DNA from: Talinum fruticosum
Lineage: Eukaryota > Streptophyta > Magnoliopsida > Caryophyllales > Talinaceae
Assembly (NCBI GenBank): GCA_021018815.1
Contig: JAITYX010000021.1
Span: forward strand, 5,857,001-5,921,000
Direction: 5' to 3'
DNA length: 64,000 nucleotides
Shown here: positions 23,994 through 36,102 of the stretch, piece by piece
Layout of the letters: each line of letters begins with the position of its first letter
Numbering within the stretch: the first letter of the stretch is position 1
Notes under the pieces: model-generated
The model's input: the letters and a program-made list of their open reading frames with translations, nothing else
Told to the model about the DNA's origin: nothing
The model's database searches: none
Program-made: the position numbers and the translations under genes

Positions 23994-24559
23994 TCAAGGG
24001 CATCGGTAGGATTGGCCTTCCATGGTGACTGTGCCCCAGTTGTTGCAGGCAGGAGGAATTGTGTTGTTGCATTGCGCGCAGCATTTGGTGCACAGTTTCA
24101 TGCATGGCCTCATTCTCTTTGCCTTTACGTCTACGCACCTTTGTCTGCATTCCGGCACGCATCCTATATATTCGTTACATACGTACTTTAATCACTACTG
24201 TTAAATTTCACACGTAGATATTCTAGGGAACAATAGAGGAAGGGTCTAAAGAATGTAAAAAGAAGTTATAGTTCACGGGAATGCGTTACTGATAGTTCAG
24301 GATCTACTGATGGGATTTCCTCATAGGATTAGATATGAATTTAGATGGTAATTACCTTTTTCTGTTGTCTGTGCAAGTGCCATCTGCATATTGACAAGCA
24401 GTGGATGATCAGAGAAGGAAAAAGACAGGACTTTTGAATATGAATAACAGGACAACAAAAAAAAAAAAAGTACTGTTAAATTGTGATAATGCATACCTCT
24501 GAAGTGACAAGGAGGACCAACAAAGAAAAAACAAAGAAAAAGCTGATTCTGGAGGCCAT
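23994..24559 (-). CDS. GASA-like ten-cysteine secreted peptide
   Basis: An intact three-exon gene: 24559-24497 (21 codons), 24383-24356 (28 nt) and 24163-23994 (170 nt). The sum is 261 nt, encoding 86 residues. Residues 1-21 and the start of exon 2 form a hydrophobic signal peptide ending about ALAQ, so the mature peptide would be about 60 residues. The domain is CVPECRQRC, a basic stretch with KAK, CMKLCTKCC, C, then NTIPPAC-x2-W, TVTMEG, and terminal RCP. It looks like GASA/snakin with cysteines 9 and 10 and the intervening loop removed, which leaves ten cysteines. GASA members act in the apoplast in growth, hormone response or defence; this one's role is unknown. A TATA-like AAATAAATA lies near 24650. 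Start chosen at the only in-frame ATG before the signal peptide. Confidence 0.85.
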
Positions 24560-24699
24560 TATTATTCCAGGAAAAGCTCGAAACTGAATGGTATGATTAT
24601 TTGTGATTAAAGAGGTGATGAAGGAGTCTTGAAAAATCAAATCACCTCTTATTTATTTACAGATTGTTTTTATTTTCTGTGGAAAAGACTTGTTGATTG

Positions 24700-25388
24700 A
24701 CAAGTATTTAAAGCCGCCTGGATCAAACCCTCGAGAGAAATGAGAAATGGAACTCACGGTGCTCATTTCATTGACCTTTTCTTGCTTTCTCCAGCCACAA
24801 ATTTGGGAGAAATTCAAGGGAGGGTGTTAATTCGTTCAATATCCTAAACTAAATTGACTCAAATCTAGAGATTTTTAAGGAGCATATAATACTTTCATAA
24901 GATCTTGAGCACACGTCAATTAAAACTTTTTAATTAAAGATAATATATGTATTATCACAATTAAACCCAGAGATCGAAGAATTAACTTTTTTACTTCTTA
25001 GTTTAGAAATTGAATATATATCTAGTGACCTATTAAAAAAATGAAAACAATTGTCTCAAGAATTAACTTTTTTAAAAAGTTTTTTAGCACGTACTATGTT
25101 TAAAATCTTTATTTAAAAATGATGTGATATAATGTGTTATTTTTTTCTAATCGTTGTCAATTAATTTATGTTAGAAAAACAAAGCATAATTTACTTAAAA
25201 CTCGATAAAATTAATGTATAAAATAATATATAAGATATGAACCAAATAAGATTTATAACATAGTATTTTAAAATAAGGATTAATACTTATCACTATCTTA
25301 GTGTATAATCTTAATTGACAATATGTCATAGTTATAAAATCTTCAAATTATAAAAACAAATATAATATCTTAGAATATTAATGCACAT
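24700..25388. other. Intergenic DNA, no gene seen
   Basis: Upstream flank of the intact peptide gene. It is AT-rich with no feature beyond similarity of 24750-24800 to the promoters of the other members. Confidence 0.5.
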
Positions 25389-25409
25389 AATAACTATATG
25401 CACAACATT
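25389..25409. repeat. Target-site duplication, left copy (LINE 2)
   Basis: This 21-bp segment, with the core TATATGCACAACATT, recurs at 30418-30438 with two mismatches. The copies border the second LINE. Confidence 0.8.
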
Positions 25410-25489
25410 AATTGTTCAACTGAGTATCAAAATTTATTAAAACAATCTTTACGTGTTTCAATTCTTCTCGATTGTAGATAAACAGTTTG

Positions 25490-26150
25490 TTCTAAACAAA
25501 GGACCCTGGTCTTTTGACGGCAAGATTCTATTATTGAAAGAGGTATCCGACTTGGAGCAACCTTCGAAGTAAGATTTACGTCGGCTAGTTTTTGGGTCAA
25601 AGCCTATGACCTCCCCGCCTGAAACAAACTACCGCTAGTGCTCAACTAATTGGATCAAAGATTGGGAATTACGCCGACTGTGAGGAGGCTACCATGTTTG
25701 GAATTGATAAGTCGTTGTGCTTCCGTGTTGATGTTGATATCACAAAACCACTACGAAGGGCGTCGGACTCCTTGTAGCAAAGCAACCCTCGTGGATACGA
25801 GTCGGTTACGTTAAACTACAAGACTTCGTTATGGATGTGGGATGTTGGACCATATCTTCGATGGGTGTAATCTTTTGACCCAGAAAAGACGAATCGGAAC
25901 TTCAATACGGAGAATGGTTGCGTGCGTCCCTATTAAAATCTCGAAGAAAATTTGTTGAGGCCGAAATGAAGGAAGAGCGAAAATTATTTTTGGCATTTCG
26001 GAATAGCAAACTTGGAACTAGGGCAAAGACTAAACTTGACTTTAATAATTTCAAACCAATTCACGCCCTCGGACGGATCAAAATACTACCGGCACCTTTA
26101 ACTCTCCCTCAAATATGGTTATTGATGAGGATTACGTGGTGGTAGGGGGA
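25490..26150 (+). pseudogene. LINE 2 ORF1 remnant
   Basis: The frame opens with FVLNKGPWSFDGKILLLKEV, a signature of the DUF4283 gag-like domain of plant LINEs, and continues FWVKAYDLP. Later frames are broken, and I did not find a convincing zinc knuckle. This protein would have coated LINE RNA. Confidence 0.75.
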
Positions 26151-26289
26151 GCGAAATAGGCAAAAGGAAGATAGGGGAGGTGCGTGTTGGAAAAGATGGT
26201 GGAGTCAAGGTGAGAGTTGTTGATGAGATTATAACTAGCAAATTTGATCCGGTGCCGGCGGAGGTTGCCGAGCAACCCCACCCAGCCGC

Positions 26290-29200
26290 AATGAGTATCC
26301 TATGCTTTATACTCGCCGAGGATTGGGCGATACCTAGGCGGTGAAAAACCTTCGTGCTCTTCTACGAAGGTTATCGCCTAAGGTGGTCTTCTGTCGGAGA
26401 CCAAACGTAGTAAAGTGGAAATGGAGATTATGGTCGGAGAATTTAGGGAATACTTTGGTGTGTACGTTGATGCTCATGGAAGGGCGGGAGGTTTAGCTCT
26501 CCTCCGGGAGAAGAAAGTGGTACTAAATGTATTATCCTATTCCTCCAATCATATTGACTCAACTGTCCAAGTGGGAGACCGAAGGAGACACATGGCGATT
26601 TATAGGTGTCTTTGGTTGGCCCGAAACTCATAATAAATAGAGAACAGGAAGTATGATTAGTGATCCGAGGCACGATTCAGACCTTTCCTGGGTGGTAGGA
26701 GGGATTTGAACGAAGTCTTTTACAACATTGAGAAAAAGGTGGTCCCTCTAAACCTCAGCGGGTAATTGATGACTTTAGAGAAGCATTCATTGAGAATGGA
26801 TTGTTCGATCTGGGTTTTATAGGTCATGATTTTACATGGAGTAGATTCTGTGGTGAATCGATAGTAGTTGAAGAACGATTGGATAGATATCGTGCCAATA
26901 CGGAATGGTCTCTCCTCTTCCCGGAAGCTACTCGTGGAGCATCTAGATTCGGATATGTCCGATCACCTCCCTATTCTCGCTACGACCCAAGTCTAGACGT
27001 ACTTCCAATGTGTCTCGTAAACATTGTTTCTTGTTTGAGAACATGTGGGTCTCTAATCCGAGGTGTGGTGAGGTGATATCGCAAGCATGGTCTGTGCCAT
27101 CAAAAGTTGACGTGGTTGATAACCTTCTTGCAAAAATTGCCTCGTGTTCTACCGAGCTTCGAAACTGGAATCGTGACGAGTTTGGCAACGTGGGTACGGA
27201 AATTCTAAATCTAGAGAAGCGGCTAAAAGGGAGCGTGATGTCTGTAAACGAAGGGACCTATTGGCGGAGATACGGGAATGGAAGAGAAAGGAGGAAGTGC
27301 TTTGGTGGCAACGAGCTAGGTCGGATTACCTCACTCATGGAGACTCGAATACCCGTTGGTTTCACATTCTAGAGCAAGCATGAGGCGAGCAAGGAATTAT
27401 ATTGAGTTTCTCATCGATGATGAAGGAGTAAGGCAAGCGAGAACCGGAAGGTATTGCTCAAGTTGTCACCGATTATTTTTCCAAGTTATTTTGTGCCGAG
27501 AGCTCACTAAATTTGGAACTCGTCTTGAGCTGTGTAGAGACCCGTGTGACGGATAGCATGAATAATATGCTATGTAGCCCCTATTCCGAGAGAAGAGATT
27601 GACAAAGCTCTTAGGCAGATGCACCCTCACAAAAGTCCGGGCCCGAATAGCATGAACCCATTTTTTATCACAAGTTACGGGATATAATAGGTGATGATGT
27701 CTCGGCGGCAGTGCTGGCTATTTTAAATGGTCATGCTATACCTCCCAAATTAAATCACACATTTGTTACTCGATCCCGAAGAAGCCTAAACCAAGCTCGA
27801 TCGTTGAATTTCGCCCAATTAGCTTGTGCAATGTGGTGTACAAACTCGTTTCTAAGGTGATTGCTAATAGACTAAAGGTAATCCTCCCGAGAGATTATTT
27901 CGGATACCCAAGGAGCCTTCGTCCAAGGACGGTTAATTATCGACAATATCCTTGCTCGCTTTTGAAATATTTCACTCGATGCGATGTGATAATAGTAGGT
28001 GCGGGGCTATGGCAATCAAACTTGACATGACAAAGGCCTACGATAGAGTGGAGTGGCCTTTTCTATCCGAGTGTTATGCTCGCGTATGGGCTTTAGACAA
28101 GAGTGGGTGGAGCTTGTTATGAGGTGCGTGAAGTCGACATCATTTTCATTTCTTGTCAACGGAGCCCCTATGGTCATATTATCCCTAGCGAGAGGAATTC
28201 GACAAGGGGATCTTATCTCCCATACCTTTTCCTCTTCCGCTCCGAGGGACTCTCCGGTCTCTTACGAGTTGTCGTTGAATCAACTTGTTTGCGAGGCTAC
28301 CGAGTTTGTACTTGAGGCACCTATCATCTCTCATCTTCTCTTCGCCGATGATACTCGTTATCTTTTGCAAAGTTGAATTGGAACAAGCGGAATTGGTGAA
28401 GGATATCCTCTTCAAGTACGAACAAGCATCCGGGCAACAAGTCAACTTTTCCAAAACGGATGTCATGTTTAGCAAGGGCGTTGGGGAAGCTAGAAGAAAT
28501 GGTATCGCTCTTTGTCTGGATATTAGAGAGGTTCTCTCGTATGATAAGTATTTGGGACTCCCAACTGAAGTGGGTAGATCGAAGAAGAAGCCTTTCCTCT
28601 TTATTATTGATCGCATTAAAAATCGATTATCCGGGTGGATGGAAAAATTGGTGTCTGGGCGGGTCGGGAAGTGCTAATCAAAGCGATCGCTCAAGCTATC
28701 CCAACCTATTCAATGAGTATGTTTCGATTTACAAAGGACTTTTGTCAATCAATCCAAGCCACCATAAATCGATTTTGGTAGGGGCATAAGCAAGAGGAGA
28801 GGAAGATTCATTGGCGTAGTAGTTCCAAGTTATGTAGGAATAAGGTGGATGAAGGTCTCGGTTTTAGAGACATGGAGGCCTTTAATGAAGCCTTGCTTGC
28901 CAAGCAATTTTGGAGACTTGTCCATAACGAATCTTCACTCGTGGCTCGCCTTCTACGAGCCAAGTACTTCCCGAAGGAAACATCTTCTCGGCAGTATTGG
29001 GATCGAGAACAAGCTACACATGGCGTAGTATTTTGGGCGTCAGGAATGTTGTGATTCGAGGTTCTTGATGGCTGGTTGGCTCGGGTTCTTCACTCAATAT
29101 TTGAGAGGATAGGTGGATCCCTCGACCTACCTCGTTTAAGGTAATTACACCCAAAACTATAGCCTTTGCTCACCTTTCAGTCCATGATTTAATTGATGTC

Positions 29201-30230
29201 AATAGTGGTACTTGGCGTGTGGATTTAGTGCATGAGTTATTCCTTCCCCGTGATGTAGAGATCATATTAAACATGCCCCTGTGTAATTCGTGGCCTAATG
29301 ATAAGCTTGTGTGGCACTACAATGCTAATAGGACCTTCTCGGTTCGATCGGCATACTATATGCTAACATATGACAAATGGTCCGGTGATGGATGCACTTC
29401 GAACCCTAAAAGGGATATTTGGAAATCTGTTTGGAGCCTTCATATCCCACCTCGAATCAAACTGTTTGCTTGGCGTATGTGTCGAGGTATTATTCCGACT
29501 TGTACTAACGTGAATAAACGCCTTGGTTCTATTAGTATGGCTTGTCCTATCTGTGGGCATGTTGAGGAATCCGCCGTTCATGCCTTGTTGGAATGTCCAT
29601 TAGCGGTTCGAATATGGAAGAGTAGTGATTTTGAGCTCGAGTTATGGGCGAGTCAATTTAGGTCCCTGAATGATCTGCTTCACTATGGCGCAAGATAAGA
29701 TAGGTGGGGACTTGCTTGGAGAATTCGTGGCTATGTGTCTGGGAAATTTGGAACGCTCATAATCGTTTCGTGTTCAAAAATCCGGACCATGACGTATCTC
29801 GTACTTGGTGGACGGGCGGTAGCATTTGTACGATGTTATCGTGAATCCCAAGCGAAGACTTTGGTGGTAAATGATTCGCATGCAACACAATGGAAGCCCC
29901 CAATGCCAGGTTGCTTAAAGCTGAATTTTGATGGTGGTAAAATAGGGGAATCAGGTTGGGGTTGGGGATTGTACTGAGAAATCATGATGGGGATATTGTC
30001 CTTTCCGAGTCACTTAAGGAGATGGATTTTTGGGCCCAACGGAAGAGGAAGCTCGAGGGTGTCTATTTGGACTGTCTTGCGTTCATGAAGCGGGGTTTAA
30101 GGATATTAATATCGAAGGGGATTGTTTGCCTCTCATCCAATTACTCAAGCAAAATAAAGTATTGGATGATTTCTTAGGTTTTTTCGTTAAAGACATTCTT
30201 AATTTGGTTCGAGTTATTTGATTTTATAGC
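26290..30230 (+). pseudogene. LINE 2 ORF2 remnant (EN, RT, zf-RVT, RNase H)
   Basis: The pieces, in order, are an endonuclease (26310-27000, with GLGDT, ETK, GDFNEV-like and DFTWSR motifs), RT (about 27800, [20 protein letters not shown]; 28030, [11 protein letters not shown]; 28190, GIRQGD; 28340, FADDT), zf-RVT (about 29420-29620, WKSVWSLHIPPRIKLFAWR, then CPICG..E...H.L.EC), and RNase H (about 29920, KLNFDGG). At least eight frame breaks separate them. Confidence 0.88.
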
Positions 30231-30417
30231 TTGGTCTTTTGTTAAAAGGGAGGTAATAGAGTCGCTCATGATATGGCTCATTTACAACCTCTTAGTTTTG
30301 ATAAGCGGGTGTGGGTGAATGAGGCCCCGGGAGATGCTATGACCCGGGCCTCCGATGATATGTATGAATTTCTCAATTCAACATCAATATAACCCCCTTC
30401 ATGATAAAAAAAAAAAC

Positions 30418-30438
30418 AATAAGTATATGCACAGCATT
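30418..30438. repeat. Target-site duplication, right copy (LINE 2)
   Basis: Matches 25389-25409 at 19 of 21 bases, directly after the A-run of the LINE. Confidence 0.8.
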
Positions 30439-31725
30439 TTAAAAAAATATTTTTTAATAGAAAAAGCTGATGAGAAAAATAAAAAGGGAAATATGAAGAT
30501 GAGCGCTTTGTTTATCTCACAAAGATTTAAAAGATAATAGCATTTATATTCCAAGCAAGACTATGAATTTAAAGTATTAAAATTTATACCAATGAGGTCA
30601 TGGTCTAGTGGTTAAAATTAAGGTCTTGAACACTTTAGGTTTTAGGTTTGATTCTCCTATCCTCATTTGTATTGTACTACCCTTAAATTAATTGGAGTAA
30701 ATTTATGGGCATGCCTTTCCATCTTCTTTTCTTTTCTTTTCTTTTTTTCTTGTTTATAAAATTCATACGCCTATCTATTTCCTTATTATATAAATTGCAT
30801 AATTTTTGACTAAACACTATATTTCTTTTCCTTCTTTTTCAGGATTATATACCTTTTTTATTATATGGAGATATGTTTATGGGATTGCCTACTTTACTAA
30901 TCTAATTCCAAAGAAATAAAAATTTCAATATGTAAAGAAAATTTAGAAGGTAAACTTTATTTATAGCTCAACTGAATTTAAGTAGAAACCATCACCACTA
31001 TGAAAAAAGGGAATTAAAAAGAGAAAAGAAGGCGAGAGAAACAGGAAAAATAAAATGGTAAGAAAAATTAAGGGGAAAGACTAATATTATCATAGCCAAT
31101 AAGATTACGTGGTAATTTCTCTACACCTTTTATTGTAAAGAGAATCATGAAACAACTTATAAAATATCTATTTTCTCCCCCTTTTATTGTTAAAGAGAAT
31201 TAAAATATATGTATACAAACAATAACTCTTTAAGAAAAACAAAATTCATAAATTAATTATTTACCTGCTCCTATGTATCTAGATTAGAACGTTCATACTC
31301 ACTTTATACCTGTAAATGAGTATACATAAATAAATATTATACTGCATGAAAAAATCTAAAGTACATGTACACGGCATGTGGAGTGTAGTAGTATATTACT
31401 TTATCCATTAATTATATGCCACCGCAGGCCAAAATTCTGTCGATCAAATTCGAAAAAACAGGTTTTCTATTATTGACAGAATAAAAATTTACCAAAATAC
31501 AAAGACTTCAACATCTGGAAGAAAAAAAATTACATAAATAATCTTGCCACCGTGCCTAGGGCGAAAGATCGAAGAGAGAGCAAACCAAAATGAATGAAAT
31601 TTAACTAAATTGTTAAAATTCATATATCTATATATATATAAAAAAATGTATTCTACGATTGGTCTCTCTTGAATCCTCGCCAATGAGGAAGGATTTTCTT
31701 ATTTATTATTTGAGATTAATTAAAT
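30439..31725. other. Intergenic DNA with a SINE-like insertion
   Basis: AT-rich apart from the SINE-like element listed separately. No coding signal. Confidence 0.5.
30593..30755 (+). mobile_element. tRNA-derived SINE-like element
   Basis: A box-A-like TGGTCTAGTGG at about 30600 and a box-B-like GGTTTGATTCTCC at about 30645 are spaced as in a tRNA promoter, but the region does not fold as a complete tRNA. An unrelated body and a pyrimidine-rich TTTTC tract at the right end follow, as in plant SINEs. No clear target duplication was found. Confidence 0.5.
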
Positions 31726-32228
31726 TTATGGGCATTTGTAGGTTTGGCCTTCCATGGTGACGGTGCCCCAGTGCTGGCAGGCTGGTGGGATTGTGTTGTC
31801 GCATTGCGCGCAACATTTGGTGCACAGCCTCATGCATGGCCTCATCCTCTTCGCCTTCGTGTCCAGGCACCTTTGCCTGCATTCCGGCACACATCCTATA
31901 TATACATGCATACTTTCAAACGTTACATATGTACACTTTCGTCATCGATTTTAAACAAATGAGTTCAACTCTAGGTAACTCAAACGTAGTATCAATCTCG
32001 ATATTAATGAATAATTACCTTTTTCCGACTGAGCAAGTACCATCTGCATATAAACAAGTAAGAAAGAGGAAAGGGAGATTAATACCATTGAGAAAGTAAG
32101 ACTATGTATCGTTTTTCTTTAACTCTTTTAAACTTTTTAGAATGATTAAAAAGAATACGACGTACCTCGGAAGTGATTAGAATGAACATCAAAGCAAAAA
32201 CGAAGAGAGAGGTAGCTTTGGTGGCCAT
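31726..32228 (-). CDS. GASA-like ten-cysteine secreted peptide
   Basis: An intact three-exon gene: 32228-32166 (21 codons), 32043-32019 (25 nt) and 31895-31726 (170 nt). The sum is 258 nt, giving 85 residues. The N terminus (MATKATSLFVFALMFILITSE then MVLAQ) is a signal peptide with likely cleavage after LAQ. The mature part reads CVPECRQRC, a 10-residue spacer containing KAK, C-x3-C-x2-CC-x2-C, NTIPPAC-x2-W, TVTMEG and terminal KCP. It is the closest paralog of the gene at 24559; their cysteine exons differ at few positions. As in the whole cluster, two of the twelve GASA cysteines are missing. Secretion to the apoplast is inferred from the signal peptide; the function is unknown. Confidence 0.86.
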
Positions 32229-32329
32229 TATTATATCTAAAACTTAAGATAAATGAACCTTAATTAGGTGGTTTTATTATTAGTAATGGATGAAGATGAT
32301 TGTGTTTATTTATTTACAGAAGTGAACAC

Positions 32330-33340
32330 TTTTAAGACTTTGCAAATTGAATAGTATTTATATGAAGATGAAGAGTAATTAAGAATGGGGAATGCAATTT
32401 TTGAGGCTGCAAATTTGATTGACTTTTTCTGTCTCCTCTCAGCCACTCAAACATGCACGGGGACCGGAGACGCTAACTTCTTCCGCTGGGAACGCCCTTT
32501 TTCTCGGTGCTCCTTGATCATGAACTTGCCTCTCTTTTTTTCCTTCTTTTGCTTTCACATAATTTGGACTTTTTTAGCATATTTGCGTTGATATTGGTTT
32601 CAATCATTCTAAACATGATCACAAAATGAATATTAAATTAACACTTACATGACGTGGCGTAATCAAATGGAATATATCACCATGAAAATATGAGGTGTTA
32701 AGAATAAAAAATAAAATATATCAATCGGAATGTGTTGGCGTACATTTTGTTGGTGTAATTATACTTTTATTATTGATTTTATATCTTGCTTTTATGTAGT
32801 TAATAATATATATAAAGTACACAACAATACTTGGTTTAAGAACGACTCGGATCTCATAAAGATCAACTCAATCCAATGATCGTTACAAGCATAGCCCACA
32901 ATAATGTACCAAAACCTAAGAGCGCATGATTGGGCCTTGCCTAAGGGCCCATGAGTCATTAGCCAAGTAATACCATCGACCAATAAGATGCAAATTAGGT
33001 ATCTGAACCACAGTTATAAATATCCACCTACCTACCTAATTCAGGTAACGTCACTTTGACATAATTCTCTGAGATTGCCAGTAAAATACCATTCTTGCAA
33101 AAAGTCTTGGCATACCGCATCCCACCTCTTGATTTCGATATTGACTTTGCCATCGGAGGGGGCTTAACTCGGAAACACTCCGGTGGTCAGAACCTTTACA
33201 GGGATTGCAGTTCGGTAATCGAGGTATTTATGTCATCCTACGAAATATAGACAGAGAGTAGGAATCCCCACACATGTTTTACAAGATAGTTGTGGAAAGT
33301 CTTTTCACGATGTCAAGTTCCCCAAAAGAATCAAAGCCTC
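32330..33340. other. Intergenic DNA with a probable LTR remnant
   Basis: 32380-32560 is the upstream flank of the peptide gene. 32800-33330 looks like part of an LTR: a TATAAATA-like signal near 33015 is followed by a stretch (about 33150-33180) with GGAGGGGGCTTAACTCGG, which resembles conserved parts of gypsy-type LTRs. No internal domains or second LTR were found, so a solo or truncated LTR is a guess. Confidence 0.35.
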
Positions 33341-35645
33341 ATCCGTTGGGTTTGGGACCAATAGACCCTTACTAAACAAACAACGAAGAGAAACAAGTGG
33401 AATCTTTGGAGATTAGTACAGTAATAGATATTTGGGTTTCAATTTCAAGCTGCATCAATTTTAAAAAATATCTACTTACATCAATTATTAGTATGTCTCG
33501 ATCAAAAACAAAAAGGGTCAACCGGGGTCAGCCGAGCGCTAGGACTTGAGAATGAATTTTGGAGAATAGGGCTTGAAAACTAAACATCTTGTTTATATAT
33601 CCATCTTTAATTAATCGAAGAAAAGGTTTGAAGACACTTAATATCCTCCCGTCTAAATATAAGATAGAGTTTGGAAAGTTTGGTTCGAAATAATAATGCG
33701 ACTCGAACTCGACTCAAAGTTGACGTAATTAACAACTTAGTTTGAAATTATGTTATCTTCATCGTTGAGTGAAATTAAGTCGATCTAAACTGTATCATTT
33801 TTCTGCTTCAATATGACTTATATGGGACATATCCCTTTAAATTTGTGCGTATGTTGGCACCAAAATGATAAAAAGAAGAAAAAGTGACAGTTGACATAAG
33901 TTGAGAAGCATTAAAGAGTGATACAATAATATCAATCCATGAACATTAACAGAGGTGTATGAAAAGAGGTAGTTTCCAGTTTTGAACACTACATAGGGAC
34001 AGGACAGGAGGCTATTAAATTGAAAGGGGTACAGTGAACAGTAAAAAGCAGTCAAGACAGGAGTAACAGCAACAGTAAATATTGAGTGAAGACTGAAGAG
34101 AAGAACAGACCCTTTAACTGATGAGTCAAAATTACAGTGAGAAAAATAGCTTATTAGATCTGTGCTGATGGTGATGGTGATGCATGCTTGCTCACTAGTG
34201 ATGAGTACCAGTGATGGCGATGACACATTACAGACATGCTGCTCTTGTAAATCCCCATGCGAGCTATACTACTCTATACTTTTTACTCCTTTTATTCATA
34301 TTTTTACTGCCTATATATCAACTTAAGTTTCAGCTTTATATCAGTAAAATTAAATTCACCCCACTCCCCCTTCCTGAAATCGGAAAAGAAAATACTCCCG
34401 TCTCTCTCTCGTATTCAAAGCCTTGCATGGAGGGAAGTCCCTCTAAATTGTGGTCTTTTCATAGGTTTGGAGGCAGCAGAGGAAACTTTACGATTCACGC
34501 ATTCCACAATTGTAATTTCAGTAGTTTAAATGTTTAGCACTTACGGTGAAAAAACTTTTAAAATGAGACAAATTTAAGTACATAATGTTTGGCAAATAAT
34601 TTTTTTGGTAAAAATGATATTTTGAGAAAATTAGTTAAAAAGGTATTTAAGTTGTTTAGTATGATTTTTTTTTCTTTTTTAAAGAGCTAGTGACATTTTG
34701 TGATCGACTTTTTATAAATTATTTTTTTAATTTTTTTAAAGAAACAACTAATTTTATTAAATATTTTTCATGTAAATAACTAATACAAACAGCAAACAGC
34801 TGACAATTAACCTAATTAACCTAATTAACCAAAAACTAACCACTAATAATTAATTGTCAAATATGACCTATGCGGAGGAGGTATATATATATGTCAACCC
34901 TACACTAAATTAATGCGTATGAAGAGAAAGTTTCTTTCTTCATGTCAAATGAACATACAAGAGCATTAATACTCGATAAAAACTAGAAAGCTAGAGAAAT
35001 TTAGGCGTCACATGGGCCATGACTGAGGTCTCCAAGCACATCCTACTAATAAAGTCCAAAAAAATTGACCCAAAATTCAAAATACAAATAAAATTATATA
35101 AATTTATATTGGACTCAGACATTAGGAATAACTTATATAAAGTCAAACCAAAAACATAATTGACCTAATTTAAAGTGTTATTGTTGTTCGCAAAACAAGT
35201 TTGGTAGTGTAAAAGTTAAACTGAACTTAACACAAACTGAAGATGATATGAACAGAAAATTAAATTAAATCCTATCGACTCAAACATGACCTAATCCTAA
35301 TCCTAATCCTAATCCTAATCATAATCCAAATTCGAAACACAAATTTTTGGATAATAAATTAAGTCTTGACAAATTTTTAAAAAATTGAAAATAAATCAAA
35401 TCTTATTACAATTGTATCACCTTGCTGAAAATCAGTCTTGCAAACATGCACATGTAGAAGATATATACCCACTAATGCTATGCTATTTGCTCAAACCAAT
35501 GAACTCTCTTTATATTAGAAACCAAGCTAATGTTATAGTAATATTTACATTGATTTGCATGGCTAAATTCCAATCATATTAATTATACCCATTAAAAATC
35601 GAATTATAATCATTCAAAGCCCTCCCCCCAAAAAAAAAAAAACTC
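33341..35645. other. Intergenic DNA, no gene seen
   Basis: No supported gene in 2.3 kb. A short CCTAAT tandem repeat sits at 35287-35322. The rightmost part may be 3' UTR of the EPFL gene. Confidence 0.55.
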
Positions 35646-36102
35646 TTAAGGGTTGTAAAAGTGATCTTTGCAACGGCACTTCCAGCCCAAAGGCTTGTAA
35701 TTGGAGTACCTGCTGTTATCCCCAGAAGACGAGTCAGACTCGAAAATCGCCGCCGCCTCCGGTGGCTGGACTCGGTGGAGACTCGGCAGTGAGGGCACCT
35801 GAACCGCCGTGCAAGGGTGGCACTGGTTGCATTTGTTGTAGCAGCTAGGCGGCGTTGATCCCAGCCTCGTTTTCTCTTCGAATAACAATCCCTGCATTCC
35901 AATCAACCACTAATACCATGTCAGGGGGAAGGAGAGATAGAGAGAGAGAGAGAGGTGCTTTTAATTAAAGATTTACCCTTGGAGGATCGGGAGAGCCGTG
36001 GTGAATGGAAGTGGAAAAAACAGGGGAAGAAAACAGGGGAAAACAGAACTGGGCAATGATTGGGAGAAGGTGAAGGAGGAGGAGAGAAGAATTAAAGGCC
36101 AT
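35646..36102 (-). CDS. EPIDERMAL PATTERNING FACTOR-like (EPFL) secreted peptide
   Basis: Two exons, 36102-35977 (42 codons) and 35891-35646, join in phase 0 to encode 123 residues. Residues 1 to about 30 form a Leu-rich signal peptide. The C-terminal EPF domain has the family pattern GSTPPSC-x3-C-x2-C-x2-C, then AVQVP, a variable loop, and YSNYKPLGWKCRC ending FYNP. That gives six cysteines, as in mature EPFLs. EPFLs are processed apoplastic ligands of ERECTA-family receptor kinases (some also bind TMM) and control stomatal patterning, organ growth and inflorescence or leaf-margin form. The YSNYKP..WKC.C ending places it nearer the EPFL1/2/3/8 side than EPF1/2 or EPFL9, but I cannot assign an ortholog. 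GA tracts at 35936-35954 lie in the intron. Confidence 0.92.

Larger units (their letters stand above)
25410..30417 (+). mobile_element. LINE retrotransposon with RNase H domain, decayed
   Basis: A 5.0-kb non-LTR element in plus orientation between two peptide genes. It ends in a short A-run (30406-30416) and has a 21-bp target-site duplication with two mismatches. Domain order is ORF1 gag-like (GPWSFDG near 25500), endonuclease (an ETK-type motif near 26397; GDFNEV near 26700), reverse transcriptase (27560-28680), zf-RVT zinc-binding domain (29400-29640) and C-terminal RNase H (29900-30230). Many stops and frameshifts show it is inactive. The diverged duplication implies it is older than the LINE at 1740. 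Confidence 0.92.

Noticed and set aside
30593..30665. Possible tRNA gene with A and B boxes
   Set aside because: The sequence does not fold into acceptor and anticodon stems, and the B box deviates; a tRNA-derived SINE fits better.
35287..35322. Tandem CCTAAT repeat resembling an interstitial telomere
   Set aside because: The plant telomere unit is CCCTAAA; this is a hexamer CCTAAT and is short.
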